DNA from: Patescibacteria group bacterium
GTDB lineage: Bacteria > Patescibacteriota > Minisyncoccia > Minisyncoccales > UBA10102
NCBI GenBank assembly: GCA_018816925.1
Contig: JAHIUP010000014.1
Coordinates: 1-5,072 of the forward strand
Length of the DNA: 5,072 nucleotides
Direction of reading: 5' to 3'
Positions 1-4,615 of the stretch are shown one piece after another. How positions within the stretch are numbered: position 1 is the first letter of the stretch; each line of letters opens with the position of its first letter. The notes beneath the pieces were generated by a model. The model saw nothing but the letters and a program-made list of their open reading frames with translations, did no database searches and had not been told where the DNA came from. A program made the translations under genes and the position numbers.

Positions 1-1008
1 ATTACCGGGAATGGTATCGCTCTTGTATAAAGCAATATTAACAATGCTCTCGCGATAATTAGTATTTTGCCACTTAATGGTTATTGGCGATCCTATAGTA
101 AATTTCTCTCCACCATTAGGAGAAAGCACGGTGATGGAAGGTACACTTGTCTTGGCGACGACGGTAAAGTTGACCTTATTGCTCCCCCCGCCTGTGGGCG
201 TCGAGAGATTAATAGCTCTTACGCCTGGCGTTGCATCATCTGCGACCGTAAATTGCGCTGAAATAAGAGTATCGGATACTACCTTGCAGGAAACAATCTG
301 GAATCCCTGATTATTGAATACGTTGGACAGGCCACATCCGCTCTGGGTGCCGGCTCCTGTAAAGTTTCTGCCGAAAATCGTCATGTTTGCCCGATCAACT
401 CCTTGAGAAGCCGAGTTCGGGGAGATGCTCGTTATTACGGGGGCTACGACCGAAGTGACGGGCGGCGTTGGGGACGGAATTGGTATTGGGGTGGGCGAAG
501 AAACTTGTGCAACGCCGCATCCGTACAGCGCGTTGAGCTTTGCCCGAGTGGTGCCGCCCATAAAACCCGTACCCCTGGTAAGACCCCAAGGACCCAACAC
601 ATCCTGTTGGTATTTCTCTTGAAACTCCACTACGGCAGAAGCAAGGGGCTCCGTAAACGTGCTTGTAATCTGCCCGCTGTACACACCTTCTTTCTGAAGG
701 GCTTGCGCGAGCGCACGCACGTCAGCTCCCATAGTTCCTACGCCAAAATTCCTGGTAAAAGAATAGCAAAACCTGGTCTCTTGGGGAGCCGCTGAGGTTG
801 ACTCGCCCCGCAGGGCTTTCTCTACGTTTTGTACGGCCGAAGAATCTGCCCCAAACACCTGCAAAAGGTTGAGAATGGATTGAATTTGGGGTTCGCTAAG
901 CGAAGCTGCGTTTACCGTCCCAGGGGAAACGAGCACGGCTCCAGCTACAAAAGAAATAATTAAGAGTACACGGAGCACAAAAAGTGATTTCATGTATTTA
1001 GTATTCAT
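1..1008 (-). CDS. Secreted multi-domain surface protein: signal peptide, peptidoglycan-binding domain, IPT/TIG-like domain, Kre9/Knh1-like domain (3' end outside window)
   Basis: An open frame of 336 codons runs from ATG at 1008 to the window edge without a stop, so the C-terminus is missing. A second in-frame ATG lies at 993 (residue 6). Residues 6-34 form a signal peptide (Lys, long hydrophobic core, VNA|AS cleavage site). Residues 37-68 form a short helical segment. Residues 81-164 resemble a PG_binding_1 domain (ADVRALAQALQKEG, AVVEFQEKY, TTRAKLNALYG) bounded by Cys81 and Cys164, a possible disulfide pair. A Pro/Ser/Thr linker (170-190) leads to an IPT/TIG-type Ig-like domain (191-284: ITSISPNSASQG, IFGRNFTG). 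From 290 a Kre9/Knh1-like beta domain begins (SPNGGEKFTIGSPITIKW). The likely role is a cell-wall-bound surface or adhesion protein, inferred from domains only. It has its own promoter and no Shine-Dalgarno site. More Ig-like repeats or a C-terminal anchor may lie beyond base 1. Confidence 0.85.
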   Translation of the reverse strand, partial: MNTKYMKSLFVLRVLLIISFVAGAVLVSPGTVNAASLSEPQIQSILNLLQVFGADSSAVQNVEKALRGESTSAAPQETRFCYSFTRNFGVGTMGADVRALAQALQKEGVYSGQITSTFTEPLASAVVEFQEKYQQDVLGPWGLTRGTGFMGGTTRAKLNALYGCGVAQVSSPTPIPIPSPTPPVTSVVAPVITSISPNSASQGVDRANMTIFGRNFTGAGTQSGCGLSNVFNNQGFQIVSCKVVSDTLISAQFTVADDATPGVRAINLSTPTGGGSNKVNFTVVAKTSVPSITVLSPNGGEKFTIGSPITIKWQNTNYRESIVNIALYKSDTIPGN

Positions 1009-1014
1009 TAATTA

Positions 1015-1042
1015 AGCATATTATAAAAAAGTCCTTTGTCAA
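1015..1042 (-). promoter_or_regulatory. Predicted sigma-70-type promoter of the surface-protein gene
   Basis: On the minus strand a perfect TTGACA (1042-1037) is followed after 16 nt by TATGCT (1020-1015). The -10 box ends only 6 nt before the ATG at 1008, so transcription would begin at or next to that codon. An overlapping perfect TATAAT (1025-1020) is only 11 nt from the TTGACA and has no better -35 partner. The element separates this gene from the operon upstream of it. Confidence 0.6.
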
Positions 1043-1077
1043 GCTAGAACCGCAAGAGTACCTAAAGCCAACTTCTC

Positions 1078-1533
1078 CTACCCCGCCAGCTCCACGGAAT
1101 CCACGTAGTAGTGGTCAAGCAACTTCTCCACGAAGATTATCTCCACCTGGGTGAAAGGCGGGCCTTCAAGCTTGAGATTCACCTGAAAACGAAAAGTATC
1201 CTCGCCGACATCCTGTTTCCCAAGTATCTCGTACCCTGCGACTCCCTCCGCTAGAATCTTTCCTTCAGCCAGCTGTTGGGCCGCCCGCTCCGTGAGAAAG
1301 GAACGAAGGGGCCCTTCGTCTCCTGCCACGCGAAAAACAAGGAACGAGGTGAGCACGTTCTCCGCTTTCTGTTCCTCTATGGCCTCCTGCTGTTCTTGAA
1401 TCTGGGTCTCAAGTTTGGAAAGGCGTTCTTCCGCGAGTCGGTTGTACTGCCAAACGAGTACAAAAAGCCCTACCACCAAAACAATGGTGGCAATAGCCAA
1501 CGCCTTTAGCGCGTCCCAGTTAAAGAATGCCAT
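1078..1533 (-). CDS. Membrane-anchored coiled-coil protein with a C-terminal NTF2-like/DUF4878-type fold (unknown function)
   Basis: The protein has 151 residues. Residues 9-28 are one hydrophobic span (LKALAIATIVLVVGLFVLVW) near the N-terminus, without a cleavage site, so it is probably an N-in signal anchor. Residues 31-58 are a charged Glu/Gln-rich coiled coil. Residues 59-151 form a compact alpha/beta domain (FLVFRVAGDEGPLRSFLTERAAQQL, then strands ending HYYVDSVELAG). Its pattern of a helix, a 'FLT.RAA' turn and amphipathic strands resembles NTF2-like/DUF4878 domains seen on extracytoplasmic proteins; that match is from memory and tentative. It starts 6 nt after the YqeY-domain gene, so it should be the last gene of the hisS operon. 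No Shine-Dalgarno site is visible. The gene ends with TAG 69 nt before the surface-protein start, and I see no convincing terminator between them. Function is unknown. Confidence 0.8.
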   Translation of the reverse strand: MAFFNWDALKALAIATIVLVVGLFVLVWQYNRLAEERLSKLETQIQEQQEAIEEQKAENVLTSFLVFRVAGDEGPLRSFLTERAAQQLAEGKILAEGVAGYEILGKQDVGEDTFRFQVNLKLEGPPFTQVEIIFVEKLLDHYYVDSVELAG

Positions 1534-1539
1534 AAGGAA

Positions 1540-1992
1540 TTAGGAAGAGAGTCCTTCTTTTACCATGCCGCTTACCTGGGCCCCCTCGGCCCTTCCCTTC
1601 ACTCTTTCCATAACTAGTCCTATAACCTTACCCATATCTCGGGGGCCCGAAGCTCCTGTTTCCTCAATTGCCTCCTTCACAATGTTGAGGAGCTCTTCTT
1701 GACTCAACTGCTCGGGAAGGTAGGCCTGGAAAATAGCGACGTCTGCCTGTTCTTTCGCGGCAAGCTCCGGCCTTCCACCCTTCTCATAGGCCTCCGTTGC
1801 CTCTCTCCGTTTCTTTATTTCCGAGAATACGACCTCTTGCACTTCCTGGTCTTTGAGCTCCGTCTCCTTTGTTCCCGCCTTTTCCCTGTTCTGAATGGCC
1901 GCGAGAAGCATGCGCAAGGCACCCACCTTGGGCTCTTCCCTTGCCTTGAGAGCTTTCTTTAGGTCCTCTTGAATTTGCTGCTTTAGAGGCAT
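1540..1992 (-). CDS. yqeY: GatB/YqeY domain-containing protein
   Basis: The protein has 150 residues, the normal size for stand-alone YqeY proteins. Recognisable family segments are the N-terminal helix (LKQQIQEDLKKALKAREE), the 'LRMLLAAIQNREK' helix, 'VVFSEIKKRREATEAYEKGGR.ELA.KEQ.D..IFQAYLPEQLSQEEL' in the middle, and the C-terminal 'DMGKVIGLVMERVKGRAEGAQVSGMVKE'. The family is homologous to the C-terminal tail of GatB, the amidotransferase subunit that recognises misacylated tRNA. The stand-alone protein is thought to bind tRNA, but its exact role is not established. It follows rpsU by 35 nt, and the rpsU-yqeY pair is also known from Firmicutes such as Bacillus. An inverted repeat lies in the gap. 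The ATG at 1992 is the only sensible start, and there is no good Shine-Dalgarno site. Confidence 0.93.
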   Translation of the reverse strand: MPLKQQIQEDLKKALKAREEPKVGALRMLLAAIQNREKAGTKETELKDQEVQEVVFSEIKKRREATEAYEKGGRPELAAKEQADVAIFQAYLPEQLSQEELLNIVKEAIEETGASGPRDMGKVIGLVMERVKGRAEGAQVSGMVKEGLSS

Positions 1993-2000
1993 AAGATTTC

Positions 2001-2036
2001 CGCAGATTATCTGCTATTCATCAACGCTCATCTGCG
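2001..2036 (-). repeat. Competing inverted repeats between rpsU and yqeY
   Basis: Read on the minus strand, CGCAGAT (2036-2030, overlapping the last rpsU codons and stop) and GCAGAT (2014-2009) are two copies that can each pair with ATCTGCG (2007-2001). The outer pairing is 7 bp with a 22-nt loop. The inner one is about 5 bp with a tiny loop. No T-tract follows, so this is not an intrinsic terminator. It ends 8 nt before the yqeY ATG and could affect yqeY translation or message stability. The function is inferred. Confidence 0.4.
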
Positions 2037-2255
2037 TGCCTCTACCTTGCCGAGCTTCTGCAGACGCTCAAACTCTTTCTTCTTGCTAAGACGGCGGAGC
2101 GCGGTGCGCTTCTTGAGGCGGTCCGAGGGCTTCCGCTTACGGAACTTGTTTTTCTTTGTTGTAACTAAGATGCCCGAATTCCGGAGGCGCCTCATGAACC
2201 TCCTTACGAGTCCCTGGTTGGGCTCTCTTTCTGTTTTCTGTACTTCCAAACTCAT
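2028..2255 (-). CDS. rpsU: Small ribosomal subunit protein bS21
   Basis: The product is 75 residues long and very basic. It aligns with bS21 throughout: 'EPNQGLVRRFMRRLRNSGIL' matches the 'E.F..ALRRFKR...KAGVL' core, and the Arg/Lys-rich tail (FRKRKPSDRLKKRTALRRLSKKKE) matches the rRNA-binding extension. bS21 sits on the 30S platform near the anti-Shine-Dalgarno end of 16S rRNA and helps initiation. The ATG overlaps the TGA of the upstream HIT gene (ATGA), which suggests translational coupling. GAGGAA lies 5 nt before the start and is the only clear Shine-Dalgarno site in the window. The gene order HIT, rpsU, yqeY is familiar from several bacterial phyla. Confidence 0.96.
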   Translation of the reverse strand: MSLEVQKTEREPNQGLVRRFMRRLRNSGILVTTKKNKFRKRKPSDRLKKRTALRRLSKKKEFERLQKLGKVEARR

Positions 2256-2593
2256 AGTGATTCCTCGGTGATGCGGGGAAGATTGCCAAGGACATGCACA
2301 TGGAAATGGTCCACGAGCTGGCCCCCCTCTTTCCCCACATTCACTAATAATTTGTATCCTTCCACACCTTGTTCCTGTGCGACTTTTCTTGCGGCGAGCA
2401 CAAGTTCTCCCACTAATTCCTTATCTTCTTCTTGAAGGTCTTTTGCAGAAACGATGTGCTTTCTAGGAACCACGAGCACATGGAACGGGGCCTTGGGATG
2501 AATGTCCCGAAACACCACGAGTCCATCCTCTTTCAAGAGGAAATCCGCCTCCTGCTTACCTTCCGCTATCTTGCAAAACACACACCCTTCCAT
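2252..2593 (-). CDS. HIT-family (histidine triad) nucleotide hydrolase, HinT-like
   Basis: The protein has 113 residues from the chosen ATG. The histidine triad is clear: His96, His98 and His100 in 'QLVDHFHVHVLG', with His98 expected to be the nucleophile. The upstream 'PKAPFHVLVVPRKHI' strand and 'NVGKEGGQ' loop are also typical. An N-terminal C4-x2-C7 pair, as in many HinT proteins, may form part of a zinc site. HinT enzymes hydrolyse AMP-lysine and other purine phosphoramidates. A link to aminoacyl-adenylates by-produced at synthetases is an inference supported only by hisS being next door. I start at ATG 2593 because 'MEGCVFCKI' matches the usual N-terminus. A TTG at 2599 would add two residues and overlap the hisS stop. 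The final residues (after LGN) lack the 'GGR…WPPG' ending of some relatives. Confidence 0.93.
   Translation of the reverse strand: MEGCVFCKIAEGKQEADFLLKEDGLVVFRDIHPKAPFHVLVVPRKHIVSAKDLQEEDKELVGELVLAARKVAQEQGVEGYKLLVNVGKEGGQLVDHFHVHVLGNLPRITEESL
2261..2266 (-). promoter_or_regulatory. Strong Shine-Dalgarno site of rpsU
   Basis: GAGGAA on the minus strand lies 5 nt before the rpsU ATG, inside the last codons of the HIT gene. No other gene in the window has a comparable site: the 15 nt before hisS, the HIT gene, yqeY, the 1533 gene, lepB, pth and the surface-protein gene contain no GGAGG-like core at useful spacing. Confidence 0.7.
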
Positions 2594-2595
2594 GT

Positions 2596-3900
2596 TCAAA
2601 TCTTCTTGAGGCGCCTCCTAATCTCCTCTACCACCCTCTCTGAAGGTACGGTTTCCTGCTCACCAGTGTCCATTCTACGGATTACGATAGTATTGTCCAG
2701 TACCTCTCTCTGCCCCAGGATAAGCGTGTACTGAACCTCCAACTTATCCGCCCTCGCAAGCTGGGCGCGCAGTGAGTCCCTTCCCAAAGATTCTGCTAGG
2801 GGAATTCGCGCTTTCCGAAACTCCTCTATGAGGCGGATGCTCTTTTTCTTGGGCAAATCTCCAAGCTGGGCCAAAAACACTCGGGGAACAATCTCGTGAA
2901 CCGCAGGAAATCCGAACCTGCGCATCCCTTCCGCCACACGCTCCACACCCACAGCTCCTCCGAAGGCAGGCACTTCTTTGCCTCCGTAGAGCTTGAGAAG
3001 ATTGTCGTAGCGGCCTCCCGCAACAAGGGCGTTTCTGGAAACTCCACCTTCCTGCTCTTGCTGCGCCAAGCGCTCCGAGAAAATCTCAAACACGGTCTTT
3101 GTATAATAATCCAGTCCCCGGACAAGATAAGGGTCCAAGTGGTAGGGAAGATCGGTCTCATCGAGAAACTCTAGGAGGGAACGAAAATGCCTTTTGCATT
3201 CGTCGCACAGGTGGTCAATAATCTGGGGGGCCTGCGCCCTCACCCTCTGGCATTTCTCTTCTTTGCAGTCGAGAACGCGAAGCACATTGATACGGAGCCG
3301 CCTCTTACAATCCGCGCACAGAGCATTCTGCCTCGTCCGGAAGTAGTTCGCTAAAAGCTTCTTATAGTAAGGACGGCACTGACTGTCCCCAATGCTGTTT
3401 ACCTCAATGATGAGATGGGAAAACTTGAGGTCGGAAAGCATGGAATAGAACATCTGAATAACCTGCGCATCTATGGCGGCGGATTGTTCCCCAAACACTT
3501 CAAGATTGAACTGGTGGAACTGCCGGTACCTCCCGGACTGCGGGTGCTCATAGCGAAACACGGGGCCCGTAGCATACAGCTTTACTGGATGGGGCCTGTC
3601 CACCATGCCGTGTTCAAAGTACGCTCGTGCGATTCCCGGAGTGAACTCGGGCCTCAAAGCAAGCATATCGCCCCCTTTTGTCTTGAGGGTAAACATCTGC
3701 TTCTCTACGATATCCGTACTCGCTCCCGTTCCTTTCTCATAAAGCTCTAGGTTCTCCAGAATAGGCGTCTCTATCCTCTGGAAGCCGTAGAACTGCGCAA
3801 TCTCTTCTCCTACTTGAAAGACCCTCTGGTAATAGGGCTGGTCTTCCGGAAGAATGTCGTGCATGCCCGTGGGCGCCTGAAACTTTGATTTCCTTGCCAT
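2596..3900 (-). CDS. hisS: Histidyl-tRNA synthetase (class II)
   Basis: The protein has 434 residues, a normal HisRS length. It charges tRNA-His with histidine using ATP in the cytoplasm. The class II core is intact: 'TGMHDILPED' (11-20), motif 1 'IETPILE' (43-49), motif 2 'FRYEHPQSGRYRQFHQF' (115-131) with Arg116, the histidine-specific 'LVRGLDYYTKTVFE' (259-272) with catalytic Arg261, 'AGGRYD' (294-299), and motif 3 'GGAVGVER' (314-321). The C-terminal anticodon-binding domain covers about 338-434 ('SLRAQLARADKL…YTLILG…GEQETV'). The insertion domain has six cysteines (195, 198, 212, 217, 232, 235), two of them CxxC pairs, which suggests a zinc site. It is the first gene of the HIT/rpsU/yqeY cluster. 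The stop lies 2 nt before the HIT ATG. No Shine-Dalgarno site and no convincing promoter is seen upstream. Confidence 0.97.
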   Translation of the reverse strand: MARKSKFQAPTGMHDILPEDQPYYQRVFQVGEEIAQFYGFQRIETPILENLELYEKGTGASTDIVEKQMFTLKTKGGDMLALRPEFTPGIARAYFEHGMVDRPHPVKLYATGPVFRYEHPQSGRYRQFHQFNLEVFGEQSAAIDAQVIQMFYSMLSDLKFSHLIIEVNSIGDSQCRPYYKKLLANYFRTRQNALCADCKRRLRINVLRVLDCKEEKCQRVRAQAPQIIDHLCDECKRHFRSLLEFLDETDLPYHLDPYLVRGLDYYTKTVFEIFSERLAQQEQEGGVSRNALVAGGRYDNLLKLYGGKEVPAFGGAVGVERVAEGMRRFGFPAVHEIVPRVFLAQLGDLPKKKSIRLIEEFRKARIPLAESLGRDSLRAQLARADKLEVQYTLILGQREVLDNTIVIRRMDTGEQETVPSERVVEEIRRRLKKI

Positions 3901-3949
3901 ACCTAAGTATTTTTCGAAGAATTACAGGATTTCTCTGTGAAATTATGAG

Positions 3950-3972
3950 AAAAAACGGAAGGTTTACCGCTT
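3950..3972 (-). terminator. Weak possible intrinsic terminator after lepB
   Basis: On the minus strand, AAGCGG (3972-3967) can pair with CCGTTT (3958-3953) across an 8-nt loop, with one G-U wobble, and three further T residues follow. The stem is short and uses half of its T-run, so termination may be partial. If it fails, lepB and hisS would be cotranscribed across the 82-nt gap. Confidence 0.3.
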
Positions 3973-3982
3973 GCGCATATAA

Positions 3983-4528
3983 CTATTCTTCGTATGCCGT
4001 GGACTCCACCATCGCGAAGGCGCTCAAGGGAAATACCCGCAGAAACGCTCTTCCTATAATATATTCTTCAGGAACCGGTCCCCAGGTACGGGAATCCGAC
4101 GAGTGCTCGCGATTATCTCCCAGCATATAGTACTCCCCCTCTCTAAGGGAAATCTTACCCGAGCCCATGGTAGCGCCTTCCGTGTAAAGCTCTCCTAGCA
4201 CGAATGCCTTCTCGTCCTCCTCGTACACTACTACCTTCCCGTCCGCAATCTCCACGATTTCTCCGGGCAAGCCGACCACTCTCTTAATATACCTCTGGGA
4301 CGGATCGCGGGGATACTCAAAAACGATAACCTCTCCCCTCTCCGGCCCTCGGAAGTGATAGGAAAACTCATCCACAATAAGATAATCCCCGTTGTGGTAG
4401 CTCGGCTCCATGGAGTTCCCTCGCACGAGGAAGGGCTGGAACACGAATGCCCGAATGGGGATGACTATTAAGAGTGCGATAAGCACCGTCTTGGCTACAT
4501 CTCCTAAAAAAGCAAGTGCGCTCTTCAT
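3983..4528 (-). CDS. lepB: Signal peptidase I
   Basis: The protein has 181 residues from the chosen ATG, the compact size found in many Gram-positive-type enzymes. It has one N-terminal membrane span (about 11-31), then the S26 catalytic domain facing outside. Box B is 'VRGNSMEPSYHNGDYLIVDE' with nucleophile Ser39. Box D is 'RYIKRVVGLPGE' with general base Lys82. Box E is 'GDNREHSSDSRTWGPV'. The enzyme removes signal peptides from exported proteins such as the surface protein at the left end. The frame stays open to an upstream ATG at 4570, but that would add 14 unusual residues and start upstream of the predicted promoter. I therefore chose ATG 4528, which gives the usual short cytoplasmic tail (MKSALAFLGDVAK). 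pth diverges from it across 87 nt. A weak terminator-like hairpin follows. Confidence 0.95.
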   Translation of the reverse strand: MKSALAFLGDVAKTVLIALLIVIPIRAFVFQPFLVRGNSMEPSYHNGDYLIVDEFSYHFRGPERGEVIVFEYPRDPSQRYIKRVVGLPGEIVEIADGKVVVYEEDEKAFVLGELYTEGATMGSGKISLREGEYYMLGDNREHSSDSRTWGPVPEEYIIGRAFLRVFPLSAFAMVESTAYEE

Positions 4529-4537
4529 GCGTGCTTC

Positions 4538-4566
4538 AGCATACCAGAATTTTCCCCCAGAGACAA
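4538..4566 (-). promoter_or_regulatory. Predicted lepB promoter with extended -10
   Basis: On the minus strand, TTGTCT (4566-4561) is followed after 17 nt by TATGCT (4543-4538). The -10 is preceded by TGG, an extended -10 motif. The ATG at 4528 is 9 nt beyond the -10 box, leaving a leader of only a few bases and no room for a ribosome-binding site. This supports ATG 4528 over ATG 4570. Confidence 0.55.
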
Positions 4567-4574
4567 GCATTCCT

Positions 4575-4603
4575 TTGCCTGGCTAAGGACAAGCTCGTAT
4601 AGT
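4575..4603 (+). promoter_or_regulatory. Predicted pth promoter
   Basis: TTGCCT (4575-4580) and TATAGT (4598-4603) are separated by 17 nt. A start point near 4610 would leave about 6 nt before the pth ATG. The -35 box lies 8 nt from the divergent lepB -35 box, so the two promoters are back to back. Confidence 0.45.
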
Positions 4604-4615
4604 AATATTGTATAT

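Noticed and set aside
403..795. 130-codon plus-strand open frame
   Set aside because: It lies wholly opposite the surface-protein gene, whose minus-strand frame has a clear signal peptide and recognisable domains. The plus-strand product is Arg-rich and low in sense.
1020..1025. Perfect TATAAT before the surface-protein gene as its -10 box
   Set aside because: It is only 11 nt from the TTGACA and has no -35 partner at normal spacing. The overlapping TATGCT at 16 nt fits better.
1009..1077. Intrinsic terminator at the end of the hisS operon
   Set aside because: A six-T tract is present on the minus strand, but the only hairpin before it has a 4-bp stem and a 2-nt loop, which is not stable.
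2594..2599. TTG (2599) as the HIT gene start
   Set aside because: ATG 2593 gives the usual 'MEGCVFCKI' N-terminus. The TTG would only add two residues and has no ribosome-binding site.
3909..3922. 14-bp near-palindrome (ATTTTTCGAAGAAT) before hisS as an operator
   Set aside because: It is AT-rich, has one mismatched pair, is not repeated in the window and has no convincing promoter beside it, so chance is enough to explain it.
3901..3982. A hisS promoter, based on TGTAAT (3926-3921), CATAAT (3947-3942) or TTCACA (3941-3936)
   Set aside because: None of these hexamers has a partner at 15-19 nt spacing, so no promoter could be supported.
4529..4570. Upstream ATG (4570) as the lepB start
   Set aside because: It would start upstream of the predicted -35/-10 elements and add 14 residues not expected before the membrane span.
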